The notes beneath the pieces were generated by a model. The model saw only the letters and a list, made by a program, of their open reading frames with translations. It was not told the DNA's origin and searched no databases. 64,000 nucleotides of DNA from Methylobacterium nodulans ORS 2060 (lineage in GTDB: Bacteria; Pseudomonadota; Alphaproteobacteria; Rhizobiales; Beijerinckiaceae), in assembly GCF_000022085.1 (NCBI RefSeq), contig NC_011894.1, positions 3,437,501-3,501,500 on the forward strand, written 5' to 3'. The translations under genes were made by a program, and so were the position numbers. Within the stretch, counting starts at the first letter, position 1; each line of letters begins with the position of its first letter. This document shows positions 38,279 through 48,298 of this stretch, piece by piece.

Positions 38279-39483
38279 ACCCTCTCGATGAGGGCGGCGA
38301 TCCCCTGTCCAACGCCAATGCACATCGTGGCGACCGCGCGCTTGCCGCCGCGGACCTCGAGCGCACTCACGGCCGTCATTGCGAGCCGCGCCCCCGACAT
38401 GCCGAGCGGATGGCCTAGCGCGATGGCTCCGCCGTGAGGGTTCACGTGCTCCGCATCGTCCGGCAGCCCGAGCTCGCGCAATACCGCCAGGGCCTGTGAG
38501 GCGAACGCCTCGTTGAGCTCGATCAGGTCGATCTCGCTCAGAGAGAGTCCATTCTTCGCGAGGAGCTTGCGGGTGGCCGGGGCAGGCCCGATGCCCATGA
38601 TGCGCGGTGGCACGCCCGCCTGCACGACGGACACCACCCGCGCCCGCGGCGTGAGGCCATACTTCCGTGCGGCTTCTTCTGAAGCAAGGATGAGGGCACC
38701 GGCCCCGTCATTCACGCCGGAGGCGTTGCCGGCCGTTACGGTGCCGCCCTCCTTGCGAAACGAGGTCTTCAGGGCCGCCAGCTGCTCCAGCGTGGTGTCG
38801 GGGCGCGGATGCTCGTCCCGATCTACCCGGATCACCGCCCCCTTCTTGCCCTTCACCTCCAGAGCCACGATCTCGCGGTCGAAGAACCCCTCGGCCTGGG
38901 CCGCCGCTGCGCGCTGCTGCGAGCGAAGAGCGAAGAGGTCCTGGTCCTGTCGCGAGATCCGGAACTCTTCGGCGACGTTCTCGCCGGTTTCGGGCATGGA
39001 ATCGATGCCGTACTGAGCCTTCATCAGCGGGTTCACAAAGCGCCAGCCGATGGTGGTGTCGAACACCTCCGCTTGGCGGGAGAAGGCCTCCGTCGCCTTG
39101 CCCATCACGAAGGGCGCACGCGTCATGCTCTCCACGCCGCCCGCCAGCATGAGGTCCGCATCGCCCGTCATGATGGCACGGGCGGCGATGCCGACCGCGT
39201 CGAGGCCCGAGCCGCACAGCCGGTTGACCGTTGTCCCCGGTGCGCTCACTGGCAGGCCGGCGAGCAGCGCCGCCATGCGAGCGACGTCCCGGTTGTCCTC
39301 CCCGGCCTGGTTGGCGCAGCCGAGCACCACGTCGTCCACCGCCTCCCAGTCGATACCCGGGTTGCGCTCCTTCAGCACGCGGATCGGATAGGCCGCGAGG
39401 TCGTCGGCGCGAACGTCCTTGAGCGCGCCGCCATAGCGGCCGATGGGCGTGCGGGCGAAATCGCAAATATAGGCGTGAGACAT
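38275..39483 (-). CDS. paaJ: 3-oxoadipyl-CoA / 3-oxo-5,6-dehydrosuberyl-CoA thiolase
   Basis: 402 residues of the thiolase family. Nucleophile Cys90 in [12 protein letters not shown], the HPLGMSGAR histidine block, and the second catalytic Cys in MCIGVGQG. Opening [18 protein letters not shown] is typical of PcaF/PaaJ. It acts twice in the phenylacetate pathway. Start at 39483 after AAGGAG; coupled to the fused dehydrogenase downstream. Confidence 0.93.
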   Translation of the reverse strand: MSHAYICDFARTPIGRYGGALKDVRADDLAAYPIRVLKERNPGIDWEAVDDVVLGCANQAGEDNRDVARMAALLAGLPVSAPGTTVNRLCGSGLDAVGIAARAIMTGDADLMLAGGVESMTRAPFVMGKATEAFSRQAEVFDTTIGWRFVNPLMKAQYGIDSMPETGENVAEEFRISRQDQDLFALRSQQRAAAAQAEGFFDREIVALEVKGKKGAVIRVDRDEHPRPDTTLEQLAALKTSFRKEGGTVTAGNASGVNDGAGALILASEEAARKYGLTPRARVVSVVQAGVPPRIMGIGPAPATRKLLAKNGLSLSEIDLIELNEAFASQALAVLRELGLPDDAEHVNPHGGAIALGHPLGMSGARLAMTAVSALEVRGGKRAVATMCIGVGQGIAALIERV

Positions 39484-39506
39484 GGTGCTCTCCTTGGAAG
39501 CGGAAT

Positions 39507-41168
39507 TCAGGCGGCAGCCGGACGACGAACACATACGACGCGAAAGCGCCCAGCTACGAAGGCAGTGTCGGTCAGGCAGGCATTTCCGGCGGGATTGGCG
39601 CCCGTAACGTGATAGTCACTGAAGGCTGCACTTTGATTGACGTAGATCCCGCCTGTTAAATTCACAGAGAGCGCGACACCTGCTCGGGCATACGACGGGA
39701 TCGCCCTCGCGATCTGCGCCTCGTCCGTGCTGTAGAGCGCGGCCGTGATCGCGCCCTTGGTGCGGGCTGCGGCGCTCGCCCGCGCAATGCCTTCCTCGGC
39801 GTCGTGCACCGCGACGATGAAGGCGATCGGCCCGAACCATTCTTCAAGCGCAGGAGTGGCCTCGGACGCATCGAGCGAGATCAGGAGCGGTGTTGCAGTC
39901 CGAGCCCTCTCGAGCGGTAGGGCTGAGCTGTCACGCACGACCCTGCCAAGGGTACGCGCCGCTTCGATACGCGTGAGGGTTTCCGGACTCTGGATCGCTC
40001 CGAGCACCGCACCTGCACGAACCGGATCTGAGAGCAGCGCATCGATAGCGCCTGCGATCGACGCGGCCACCGCCTCGAAGCTCTTGTGCCCCTCGTCAGT
40101 CGAGATCCCAGACGCTGGAACAAAAATGGTCTGAGGCGCAGTGCACATCTGTCCGCTATAGAGGGACAGGGAGAAAGCGATGTTCTGGCACATCGCCGAG
40201 AAGGCATTTGTCGAGGCGATGACGATCGTGTTCACGCCCGCCTCTTCGGTGAACAGGAGCTTGTCCGTCACGTTGGTCCGTAGCCAGCTGCCAAAGGCTG
40301 AAGAACCTGTGAAATCGACGATGTCGATGGCCGCGTGCGTCGCCAGAATTTTCGCGAGCGGAGCTTCTGTCGTGTCCGGCGCGAGCTGGAGCACGTCGGG
40401 ATCGAAGCCCTGCCCAGCGAGCACCTCGCGCCCAATCTTCACGGTTAAAGCGAGTGGCAGAATCGCGGCCGGGTGCGGCTTCACGATGACAGCATTGCCA
40501 GTCGCAAGGTTCGCAAAGAGGGCCGGGTAGCTATTCCAAGTCGGGAAAGTGGCGCAGCCGATGATGAGCCCGATACCACGGGGCACGACGAAGAAATTCT
40601 TGTCGAGGCGGATGAACGACCGCCCGATCGGTTTCTCCCAACGGACGGCCTCGGGGACGCGCGTCATTTCCGCATACGCGTAGGCGACGGCCTCGAGCCC
40701 CCGGTCCTGCGCGTGAGGCCCTCCGGCCTGGAAGGCCATGGCGGAAGCCTGTCCGGTCGTATGCTCCACCGCCTGGGCGATCAGAAAGCTCGCCGCGTTC
40801 AGGCGTACGAGGATCTCGAGTGTGACGCCGACGCGCTGCTCCACCGACGCTTCCGACCAGGCTGCATGCGCCCTCTGAGCCGCCGCAACGAGATCATCCG
40901 CAGCTTGTGAGCGATAAGTGATGCCGAGCCGCATACCGAAGGGAGACACTTCCTCGCCGACCCAGCAGCCGCGCAGCTCATCCTGCTCATCGCGCGCAAG
41001 CTCGAAAGGGCGATTCTTCAGGGCCTCGAAGGCCGCCTGTCCCTCGGCCGGGGCCGAGCCAGGATAGGCTTTCGGATGCTCGGGGAAAGCCGACCAAAAC
41101 TCTCGACGGCGTGACGCAGCAACCGCCGCATCGAGCAGCGCGGCGTGAGCCTGAAACAGATCGTCCAC
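39507..41168 (-). CDS. paaN: Phenylacetate degradation protein PaaN (aldehyde dehydrogenase-like)
   Basis: 553 residues of the aldehyde dehydrogenase superfamily, with PaaN-type opening ([30 protein letters not shown]) and catalytic Cys in [12 protein letters not shown]. It lacks the hydratase domain of PaaZ. PaaN's step is less defined; it is thought to oxidise a pathway aldehyde or substitute for PaaZ's dehydrogenase. First gene of its operon, divergent from paaG across the palindrome at 41232-41253. Confidence 0.88.
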   Translation of the reverse strand: MDDLFQAHAALLDAAVAASRRREFWSAFPEHPKAYPGSAPAEGQAAFEALKNRPFELARDEQDELRGCWVGEEVSPFGMRLGITYRSQAADDLVAAAQRAHAAWSEASVEQRVGVTLEILVRLNAASFLIAQAVEHTTGQASAMAFQAGGPHAQDRGLEAVAYAYAEMTRVPEAVRWEKPIGRSFIRLDKNFFVVPRGIGLIIGCATFPTWNSYPALFANLATGNAVIVKPHPAAILPLALTVKIGREVLAGQGFDPDVLQLAPDTTEAPLAKILATHAAIDIVDFTGSSAFGSWLRTNVTDKLLFTEEAGVNTIVIASTNAFSAMCQNIAFSLSLYSGQMCTAPQTIFVPASGISTDEGHKSFEAVAASIAGAIDALLSDPVRAGAVLGAIQSPETLTRIEAARTLGRVVRDSSALPLERARTATPLLISLDASEATPALEEWFGPIAFIVAVHDAEEGIARASAAARTKGAITAALYSTDEAQIARAIPSYARAGVALSVNLTGGIYVNQSAAFSDYHVTGANPAGNACLTDTAFVAGRFRVVCVRRPAAA

Positions 41169-41231
41169 GACATTCCTCCCGAGTACGACGCGGTCTTCAA
41201 CGACGTTGACACCCGTGCCACTTCGGCTATC

Positions 41232-41253
41232 ATTAACCGGTCGATCGGTTAAT
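41232..41253. promoter_or_regulatory. TetR-type operator between paaN and paaG
   Basis: ATTAACCG-N6-CGGTTAAT: perfect 8-bp arms, and ten of eleven pairs match over the whole 22 bases. It lies 64 bases from the paaN start and 48 from the paaG start, placed to repress both. A related site is at 43810-43831. The likely ligand is the TetR protein at 46158-46847. Confidence 0.65.
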
Positions 41254-41300
41254 GCAAGAGGCTTCCACCCTCATTGTGGAGCCCGGATAGGGAGGCCGAC

Positions 41301-42086
41301 GTGGATCCATCGCTTCTCGTGGCGCATCATGACGGCTGGACGGAGCTGACGCTCAACCGTCCCGACCGCCTCAACTCCTTCAATGAAGAGCTGAGCCGGG
41401 CGCTCGCCGCGGCGCTAGATGACGCAGAAGATGACGCCTGTCGCGCGGTCCTTCTCACGGGGGCCGGCCGTGGTTTCTGTGCGGGGCAGGATCTCGGCGA
41501 GCGCGTCAGCGCCGATGGTCCCCCAGATCTCGGCTACACGATCGAGACCTTCTACAACCCCCTGGTCCGGCGGCTCCGCGGATTGCGCAAGCCTGTCGTA
41601 TGCGCGGTGAACGGAGTCGCCGCGGGCGCGGGCGCAAACCTTGCGCTCGCCTGCGACATTGTGCTGGCCGCGCGCTCGGCCAAGTTTATTCAGGCCTTCG
41701 CCAAGATCGGCCTCGTGCCGGATTCCGGCGGCACCTTCTTCCTGCCGCGCCTGATCGGCGAGGCCCGCGCGCGCGCAGTTTCCCTGCTTGCCGAGCCGGT
41801 GAGCGCGGAGACGGCCGAGAGTTGGGGTCTCATCTGGCGGGCGGTGGACGATGTGGCTCTGCTCCCGGAGGCTCGGGCGCTCGCCGCCCACCTCGCCACC
41901 CAGCCGACGCAGGGCCTCGCGTTGGCCAAGGCGGCGCTTAATGCCTCGGCCGGCAATACGCTCGATGCACAACTCGACCTCGAGCGCGACCTGCAGCGCG
42001 AGGCGGGTCGCACGCCGGATTACCGCGAGGGTGTCACCGCCTTCATGGAGAAGCGGCCGGCCCGCTTCTCGGGGCGGCGCTCATAA
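41301..42086 (+). CDS. paaG: 1,2-epoxyphenylacetyl-CoA isomerase
   Basis: 261 residues, crotonase fold. FCAGQDLGERV near residue 60 and AAGAGANLALACDIVLAA near 105 form the oxyanion hole; VPDSGGTFFLPRLIGEARA is PaaG-typical. It turns the ring epoxide into oxepin-CoA. GTG start at 41301, preceded by AGGGAGG with six bases spacing. First gene of a rightward operon. A second, gutted copy lies at 43819-44115. Confidence 0.92.
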   Translation: MDPSLLVAHHDGWTELTLNRPDRLNSFNEELSRALAAALDDAEDDACRAVLLTGAGRGFCAGQDLGERVSADGPPDLGYTIETFYNPLVRRLRGLRKPVVCAVNGVAAGAGANLALACDIVLAARSAKFIQAFAKIGLVPDSGGTFFLPRLIGEARARAVSLLAEPVSAETAESWGLIWRAVDDVALLPEARALAAHLATQPTQGLALAKAALNASAGNTLDAQLDLERDLQREAGRTPDYREGVTAFMEKRPARFSGRRS

Positions 42087-42204
42087 ACATCGCTTAACGA
42101 GGGAGGTGATGGATGTCTCTGCCAACCAATGGGGCTCCACCTGAAATGGTGTGCGGCCAGCCCCCAACCGGCCTTCTAGCTCGTTCTGAACAGGGGGTGC
42201 TGCA

Positions 42205-43596
42205 ATGGCTGTGACCTATAACTCTCAGGAGCAGAGGGTGGACATCGGCCAGATCCTCGATGACGGCCCTTGGACAACGATGCAGAAGATAGTGGTTGTT
42301 CTGGCCGCGCTCGCAATTGTGGCAGATGGCTTTGATGGCCAACTCATCGGATTTGCGATCCCCCTCATCATCAAAGAATGGAACGTAACTCGGGGTGATT
42401 TTGCGCCTGTGGTGGCGTCCGGCCTCATCGGCATGGCGATCGGAAGTGCGTGCGCAGGGATGTTGGCCGACCATTTTGGACGGCGCATGGGTGTCATCTG
42501 CAGTGTCTTGCTATTCAGTTTAGCGACCTGCGCTATCGGCTTCTCCGAGAACCTTTGGATGATGGCTGCGCTTCGGTTCGTCGCGGGGCTCGGGATCGGT
42601 GGCGCGCTTCCGACCTCGACCACCATGACGGCGGAGTACACCCCTGCCCGAAGCCGAACGATAGCCATCACAGCTACCATCGTTTGCTTCCCGCTGGGCG
42701 GCATGCTCAGCGGAGTATTCGCAAGCTTTATTCTCCCAGCGTTCGGCTGGCGCGGTCTATTCTGGATAGGCGGTACGATCCCGCTCCTTCTCGCTTTAGT
42801 GCTGTTTTTTCGTCTACCGGAGTCTCCTCGCTTTTTGGCTCACCACCATGCCCGTTGGCCCGAGTTGATCAGGCTACTCGGACGCATGTCCCGCCCTGTG
42901 TCGGCAGGGTCGACGTTCATCGACAGCAGGGAAGAAAAGGTCGAGGAAGATGCTGGTTTGCGCGCTCTGTTCGAAGAGGGGCGCCGACGCGACACAATTG
43001 CCCTCTGGCTCGCGACCTTTGCATGCCTGTTGGCCGTGTACAGTGCATTCAGCTGGCTGCCGACCATGTTGGCCAACGAGGGGCTCAGTGCGAGCGTGGC
43101 CGGTTCTGGATTGACCGCCTACAATCTGGGAGGCGTATGCGGCGCCTTGCTCTGCGCAGCTGCAGTTGCCCGTTTCGGTTCTCGCTGGCCGCTGGCGGTG
43201 TTCAGCGCGGGCGGCGCACTCAGCGCACTCCTGCTGATCGGGGTGAACCCCACCCAAAACACGAATGTCCTAATCTTTGGGGTTGGAGTGCACGGATTGT
43301 TCGTGACCACCGTGCAGTGCATCATCTATGCCCTATGCGCCCACGTGTATCCTACCAATGTGCGGGCCACCGGCACAGCTGCGACGCTTGCAGTTGGGCG
43401 ACTGGGGGCGATCCTGAGCGCGTTTGCTGGAGCTGCGGTGATCACGGCTGGCGGTGCATCGGCCTATTTCACGATGCTTGGCGTAGCCATGGTCTGCGTA
43501 CTGACCGGGCTCTGGATGGTCAGGCATCAGATTCCGCCGGTCCAGAAGACAAAGATAAAACTGGATAACGCTCCCCCCGTTTTGGTCGGACAGTGA
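42205..43596 (+). CDS. MFS transporter, aromatic acid:H+ symporter type
   Basis: 463 residues, 12 predicted helices. DGFDGQLIGFAIPLI in helix 1 and GMLADHFGRRMGV between helices 2 and 3 are MFS signatures of the aromatic acid/H+ symporter (AAHS) branch; LRFVAGLGIGGALP follows in helix 4. The neighbourhood suggests phenylacetate or a related acid as substrate. GC and codon use look lower than the flanking genes, and it separates the two paaG copies, so it may have arrived with the rearrangement. Confidence 0.8.
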   Translation: MAVTYNSQEQRVDIGQILDDGPWTTMQKIVVVLAALAIVADGFDGQLIGFAIPLIIKEWNVTRGDFAPVVASGLIGMAIGSACAGMLADHFGRRMGVICSVLLFSLATCAIGFSENLWMMAALRFVAGLGIGGALPTSTTMTAEYTPARSRTIAITATIVCFPLGGMLSGVFASFILPAFGWRGLFWIGGTIPLLLALVLFFRLPESPRFLAHHHARWPELIRLLGRMSRPVSAGSTFIDSREEKVEEDAGLRALFEEGRRRDTIALWLATFACLLAVYSAFSWLPTMLANEGLSASVAGSGLTAYNLGGVCGALLCAAAVARFGSRWPLAVFSAGGALSALLLIGVNPTQNTNVLIFGVGVHGLFVTTVQCIIYALCAHVYPTNVRATGTAATLAVGRLGAILSAFAGAAVITAGGASAYFTMLGVAMVCVLTGLWMVRHQIPPVQKTKIKLDNAPPVLVGQ

Positions 43597-43809
43597 GTTA
43601 TGCCCTGAGCAGGGCCGCGCCTGTCTTTAGCGTGGCTCTGCATTTTATCTCGGAGTTCTGCTTGGTTGCTGCATCTAATACCGAGCGATAGGCGACGCGA
43701 ACTGGACACCAGGAGTTGACGTATTTGCTCTCGATCCTGGTCTAATATTTGAAAAGGAAAGAGTGGTGCGGTCTCCATAGGCATTGACAGCCGTGTCTCT
43801 TCCGCTATT

Positions 43810-43831
43810 ATTAACCGAATGATCGGTAAAT
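43810..43831. promoter_or_regulatory. Second TetR-type operator, before truncated paaG
   Basis: ATTAACCG-N6-CGGTAAAT: same 22-base geometry as the site at 41232-41253, with one arm mismatch. It sits just ahead of the deleted paaG copy and so controls the paaI-paaK end of the cluster. Confidence 0.55.
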
Positions 43832-44115
43832 TAAAAACTCCTCCGAGGAGCCCGGACAGGGAGGTCGACGTGGATCCATCGCTTCTCGTGACGCATCATG
43901 ACGGCTGGACGGAGCTGACGCTCAACTGTCCCGACCGCCTCAACTCCTTCAATGAAGAGCTGAGCCGGGCCATGGCCGCAGTACTCGACGATGCTGCGAA
44001 CGGGGATCACGATCTCGACCCGCAGCGCGAGGCGGGTTACACGCCGGTTTGCCGCGAGAGCGTCACCGCCTTCATAGAAAAGCGGTCTGCCTGCTTCTTG
44101 GGGTGGTGCTCATGA
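43819..44115 (+). pseudogene. Internally deleted second copy of paaG
   Basis: The coding start matches paaG at residue level (VDPSLLVTHHDGWTELTLN, LNSFNEELSRAMAAVLDDA) and so does the end (DPQREAGYTPVCRESVTAF), but about 165 residues between them, including the whole active site, are gone. The preceding GGGAGG site and operator are also copied. The remaining frame is open and its stop overlaps the paaI start as ATGA, so it may survive as a leader peptide that keeps paaI translated. Confidence 0.85.
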
Positions 44116-44576
44116 GCACGCCTACTCTGCTCCGTTCGGCTCAGGAGACAGCGCGCCTGTGCGCGGCGGCGATGTGGGCGACGGACCTTGCCAGCCAGGG
44201 GCTCGGGATTGAGATCCTGGCAGTCGGCCCCGGCACGGCGACGCTCGCGATGACGCTCACCGAGCGCATGACCAACGGCCATGGTTCGGCCCACGGAGGC
44301 TTCATCTTTGCCCTGGCCGACAGCGCTTTCGCCTTCGCCTGTAACACTTATGATGAGCGCACAGTCGCGGCGCACTGCTCCATCACCTTCCTTCGCCCCG
44401 GCACCTGCGGAGGACGGCTCGTGGCCGTGGCACGGGAAGTCGCCCGTCTCGGCCGATCCGGCATCTACGACGTTGCGGTGACGCAAGACGACGTCGTAAT
44501 CGCGCAGTTTCGCGGGCATTCCCGTACCATCGGAGGCGCTGTTATCGCCCCTCCAGCAGGCGCACCGGAAGAATAA
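44112..44576 (+). CDS. paaI: Hydroxyphenylacetyl-CoA thioesterase PaaI
   Basis: 154 residues, hot-dog thioesterase. NGHGSAHGGFIFALADSAFA carries the catalytic Asp and the HGG oxyanion motif; TFLRPGTCGGRLVA is the second conserved strand. PaaI rescues CoA from dead-end pathway intermediates. The ATG overlaps the stop of the deleted paaG (ATGA). Confidence 0.92.
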   Translation: MSTPTLLRSAQETARLCAAAMWATDLASQGLGIEILAVGPGTATLAMTLTERMTNGHGSAHGGFIFALADSAFAFACNTYDERTVAAHCSITFLRPGTCGGRLVAVAREVARLGRSGIYDVAVTQDDVVIAQFRGHSRTIGGAVIAPPAGAPEE

Positions 44577-44616
44577 AGTACTGCATCATCAGCTTAATAG
44601 TGAAGGGAGGACAGCC

Positions 44617-45948
44617 ATGTCTGATTCATCATCTTCTTTAGGGCGAACGATCAAAGGCGGGCTTGATTCGGCAGAACGCGCGTCGCGAGATCAGATCCTG
44701 TCCCTGCAGCGGGACCGTCTCGCCTGGTCACTGCGCCATGCTTACGAGAACGTGCCGTTCTACAGGCGGAAGTTCGATGAGGCAGGCGTCCACCCGTCCG
44801 ACCTGCGAGATCTCTCGGATCTCGCCAAGTTTCCCTTCACGGTCAAGACCGATCTGCGGGACAACTACCCATTCAACATGTTCGCCGTGCCGCGCGAGAA
44901 GTTGATGCGAATCCACGGCTCCTCGGGCACCACCGGCAAACCCATCGTTGTGGGATATACTGCGGCTGACATCGACATGTGGGCCGACGTAGTGGCTCGC
45001 TCCATCCGCGCGGCGGGCGTGCGACCTGGCATGATGGTGCACGTGGCCTACGGTTACGGCCTGTTCACCGGAGGTCTCGGTGCGCACTACGGCGTAGAGC
45101 GGCTGGGCTGCACTGTAGTGCCCATGTCAGGCGGCATGACCGATCGACAGGTCCAGCTGATCAACGACTTCCGACCCGACGCCATCATGGTGACGCCAAG
45201 CTATATGCTCGCGCTTCTCGACGGCTTCACGAAAGCCGGCCTTGATCCGCGCGCCTCGTCCCTGAAGTTCGGCATCTTTGGCGCCGAGCCGTGGACCAAC
45301 GCCATGCGTGAGGAGATTGAGCGTGACTTCGCCCTGGATGCTACCGACATCTATGGCCTGTCCGAGGTGATCGGCCCGGGAGTGGCGCAGGAATGCGTGG
45401 AGACCAAGGACGGCCTTCACATCTGGGAGGACCACTTCTTGCCAGAGGTGATCGATCCAGAGACTGGCGAGGTGCTGCCCGATGGTGAGAAGGGCGAGCT
45501 CGTCTTCACCTCACTCACCAAGGAAGCCTTTCCCATCATCCGTTATCGCACGCGGGACCTCACACGCCTTCTTCCGGGTACGGCTCGGCCCGGCATGCGG
45601 CGCATGGAGAAGATCACCGGGCGCTCGGACGACATGATCATCCTGCGCGGCGTCAACGTCTTCCCGACTCAGATCGAGGAAATCCTGCTGGCAATCGAGC
45701 CCTGCTCAGGGCATTACCAGCTGGAGCTCACGCGTGAGGGCCGCATGGACGAGATGACCGTCCATGCCGAGGTCCGCGAGGACGCCCATGCCAGCGCCGA
45801 TCTCGATGTCTGCGCTCAGCGTATTCTCGCCCGAATCAAGGACACGATCGGCATCACGACTCGCATTGAGTTGCATGCGCCTGGCGGCATCGAGCGTTCC
45901 GCCACCGGCAAGGCAAAGCGCATCATCGACCGCCGACCAAAAGGTTGA
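44617..45948 (+). CDS. paaK: Phenylacetate-CoA ligase
   Basis: 443 residues, ANL superfamily, the usual PaaK length. Opening LSLQRDRLAWSLRHAYENVPFYR, P-loop HGSSGTTGKPIVVGYT near 110, YGLSEVIGPGVAQEC near 245 and RSDDMIILRGVNVFP near 340. It makes phenylacetyl-CoA, the first pathway intermediate and the effector of PaaX. It follows paaI by 40 bases and ends 62 bases before a good terminator. Confidence 0.96.
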   Translation: MSDSSSSLGRTIKGGLDSAERASRDQILSLQRDRLAWSLRHAYENVPFYRRKFDEAGVHPSDLRDLSDLAKFPFTVKTDLRDNYPFNMFAVPREKLMRIHGSSGTTGKPIVVGYTAADIDMWADVVARSIRAAGVRPGMMVHVAYGYGLFTGGLGAHYGVERLGCTVVPMSGGMTDRQVQLINDFRPDAIMVTPSYMLALLDGFTKAGLDPRASSLKFGIFGAEPWTNAMREEIERDFALDATDIYGLSEVIGPGVAQECVETKDGLHIWEDHFLPEVIDPETGEVLPDGEKGELVFTSLTKEAFPIIRYRTRDLTRLLPGTARPGMRRMEKITGRSDDMIILRGVNVFPTQIEEILLAIEPCSGHYQLELTREGRMDEMTVHAEVREDAHASADLDVCAQRILARIKDTIGITTRIELHAPGGIERSATGKAKRIIDRRPKG

Positions 45949-46010
45949 ATATTCTCTTGTTCTTCTCCGGGAGGCAGGTAGACAAGGCTCTCTGGTACTG
46001 ACAGTCGACA

Positions 46011-46036
46011 AGGCCCGGCTCATGCCGGGCCTTTGC
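46011..46036 (+). terminator. Intrinsic terminator after paaK
   Basis: AAGGCCCGGC, loop TCAT, GCCGGGCCTT: perfect 10-bp stem, followed by TTGCTGTT on the plus strand. It lies between convergent paaK and the TetR gene. Confidence 0.75.
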
Positions 46037-46157
46037 TGTTGGTACGAAATGCTTTGTCGAAAAGCTCATTGTCGTAGCGAGACATGCAGGGGCGAGAAGA
46101 GCCTACTACTCCGGCTTGCGCCGCCCTCGTGCTGCGGAGCGCTGAGCCCCCTTCGGC

Positions 46158-46847
46158 TTAGACTTCACCAGGGGCTGGCGTCTTCCGGCGGCTGACCGCC
46201 GCAGCGGGACGTGGTGGCACTGTCATCCGACTGGCAGGGATGGGCGCTGCGAGAGCCTCGGCGGCTCCTGCTGCACCAGTCGTAATCAACTCCGCTACGA
46301 GGCGGGCGTAATCGGCGCGAGAGAGGCCCTTGCCGTCGCGAAACCAGAGATAATGCCAATTAATCATCCCGAAGGCTGACATGGTAACGGGCTTGAGCAG
46401 CGGTCCGCGACCGATCTCGGGCACTGCCTCCGCGATGGCATCGGACAAATAGGTGACGAGCCGGCGCTCCATACCACGCAGCACCTCTTGTTTCTCGGCG
46501 GGTAGCAGCTTGAGGTTCGCAAGTTGGACTTGGTGCTCAGCATCGGCATCGCGATACGCCTCGAGCAGCGCAGCCGCGATAGCATAGATGCGACTGACCT
46601 CAGGCGCGGTCTCAAGGGCAGACTCCACCACCTCAATGAGCTGCTCGAGATGTGATGACAGGATGTCGAAGAGCACTGCCTCTTTATCATGATAATAGTG
46701 GTAGAGCAGGGCCTTGGACACGCCACAGGCCTCTGCAATCATGGCGATCGAGGTGCCAGAATAGCCAAACTGAGCGAAGAGTTCCGCCGACTTGTGTAGG
46801 ATTGTCTGTCGTTTAAGGTCGTAGTCCTGAGCGCGCGTGCGAGCCAT
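46158..46847 (-). CDS. paaR: TetR-family regulator of the paa cluster
   Basis: 229 residues. N-terminal helix-turn-helix (about 10-60: YSGTSIAMIAEACGVSKALLYHYYHDKEAVLFDIL) with a helical ligand-binding C-terminus. Its place at the end of the cluster and the two 22-bp palindromes at 41232 and 43810 suggest the PaaR role known from Thermus and betaproteobacteria, where phenylacetyl-CoA relieves repression. The symbol rests on context. A further imperfect palindrome (46947-46962) lies 100 bases upstream. Confidence 0.75.
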   Translation of the reverse strand: MARTRAQDYDLKRQTILHKSAELFAQFGYSGTSIAMIAEACGVSKALLYHYYHDKEAVLFDILSSHLEQLIEVVESALETAPEVSRIYAIAAALLEAYRDADAEHQVQLANLKLLPAEKQEVLRGMERRLVTYLSDAIAEAVPEIGRGPLLKPVTMSAFGMINWHYLWFRDGKGLSRADYARLVAELITTGAAGAAEALAAPIPASRMTVPPRPAAAVSRRKTPAPGEV

Positions 46848-47363
46848 GTTGCCTCATCCGTGTCGACCAGCCCGTCCAGCCCTACTCGCAGGGCATGGAG
46901 CGAACCCGTCTCCGCCCATGGCGGATCCCCGCAGATACCAAAAAATTTGTCCGTATGGTCAATTAATGATTTGTCAGGGGATCTGCAAGCGTAGCCCAGC
47001 TATGGGGGCTTCTGACGCGTCGGGCAGCTCTCCAGTCGTCGGCTACGCCGGCACAGGAGCACCGTCGGCGGCCTCCAAGGCGATCCGCAACAACCATGCA
47101 GACGCAGGTGAGGCTTTTTCGATCCTGATCGCACGCCCTGTACGCTGTTTACAACACCGATCTGGATGTGTGGGACCTGCTCAGCAAAAATCGAATTACA
47201 AATAGCTTCCAAATCAATCAGGCAGCATCGGGAGCGAGCTCGCCACCGAAGACATCATCGCGTTCAGTTTGCTACGGATAAAGTACCTGCAGCCGATCTT
47301 CAGGGTGCATCTGGTGCATATTCGGAGGCTTACGCTTTGGCCGGACCGAGATTCGGAGGGCCG
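46848..47363. other. Intergenic stretch between the TetR gene and a dead IS5
   Basis: No gene seen; it is AT-richer than most of the window. TTGTCC-N4-GGTCAA at 46947-46962 (five of six pairs match) is a possible autoregulatory site of the TetR protein. Confidence 0.4.
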
Positions 47364-48298
47364 TCAGAGCCGGGCCGAAACGGAGTTGAGTGATCTCAAT
47401 GGGTTGTGATCCCTCCGCCCGACAGAGAGGCGGAGGATCCGATGGCCTGGGATGATGCGGCTCGCCGCCACCATCAGCGTTCGTCTGCTCGCTATCCGGG
47501 TGACATGACGGATCGGGAATGGGCCGTGATTGCGCCCCTGTTGCCCCCACCCAAGTCGGGAGGGGGGCCGCGCACGACCGATCTGCGGGCGGTAATGGAC
47601 GCCATCCTCTCCATCGCCTGCGGTGGCTGCCAATGGCGGATGCTGCCCAAGGATTTTCCGCCCCGATCAACGGTGCAGGGCTACCTCTACAGCTGGCGGG
47701 ACAGCCGTCTTTGGGAGACGATCAACCACCTTTTGGTCCTGAGCACGCGGGAGTTGGAAGGGCGGGAGGCCAGCCCCACCGCGGGCGTCATCGACAGCCA
47801 GAGTGTGAAGACCAGCGAGAGCGGAGGGCTGGCGGGTTACGCTGTGGGCAAGACGATCAAAGACCGCAAGCGCCACATCGTGACCGACACGCTCGGGCTG
47901 ATGCTCTTCGTCCTCGTTCACGGGGCCGACGTGCAGGATCGCGACGGAGCCCCGGCTCTGCTGAAGGCGATCCGCTCCCGTTTTCCCTCGCTGTGCCAGA
48001 TCTTCGCCGATGGCGGCTATGCGGGTGACAAGCTGCGCGCGGCGCTTCGCGGCCAGGGCGTCTGGACCATCGCGATCATCCAGTGATCCGACACCGCAGA
48101 GGGCTTCGCGGTTCTCCCGCGCAGATAGGTGGTCGGACGAACGTTCGCCTGGCTTGGCCGCTGCCGGCGCCTCGCGAAGGACCGGGAGAAAACCACCGCG
48201 AGTTCCGCTGCGTGGGCCTTCATCGCCAGCATCCGGCTGATGTCACGATGGCTCGCAAGGTGCTGCTATCCAACGTGAACTTTTGAGTCCGGCTCTGA
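47364..48298 (+). mobile_element. IS5-family element, inactive
   Basis: 935 bases between the 10-bp inverted repeat TCAGAGCCGG (47364-47373) and CCGGCTCTGA (48289-48298). The single transposase gene has two in-frame nonsense codons. Confidence 0.7.
47442..48278 (+). pseudogene. IS5-family transposase with two nonsense codons
   Basis: Reads cleanly from the ATG at 47442: YPGDMTDREWAVIAPLLPP, then the DDE blocks GVIDSQSVKTSES and FADGGYAGDKL. A TGA at 48084 falls where relatives have Arg (IIKRSDTA), and a TAG 51 bases on falls where they have Trp (LPRRWVVERTF). Between and after them the frame continues (TFAWLGRCRRLAKD, AWAFIASIRLM) to 48278, so only point mutations have killed it. Confidence 0.8.

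Noticed and set aside
46947..46962. Third paa TetR operator
   Set aside because: Shorter, different arms (TTGTCC/GGTCAA) and geometry from the two 22-bp sites; kept only as a possible autoregulatory site.
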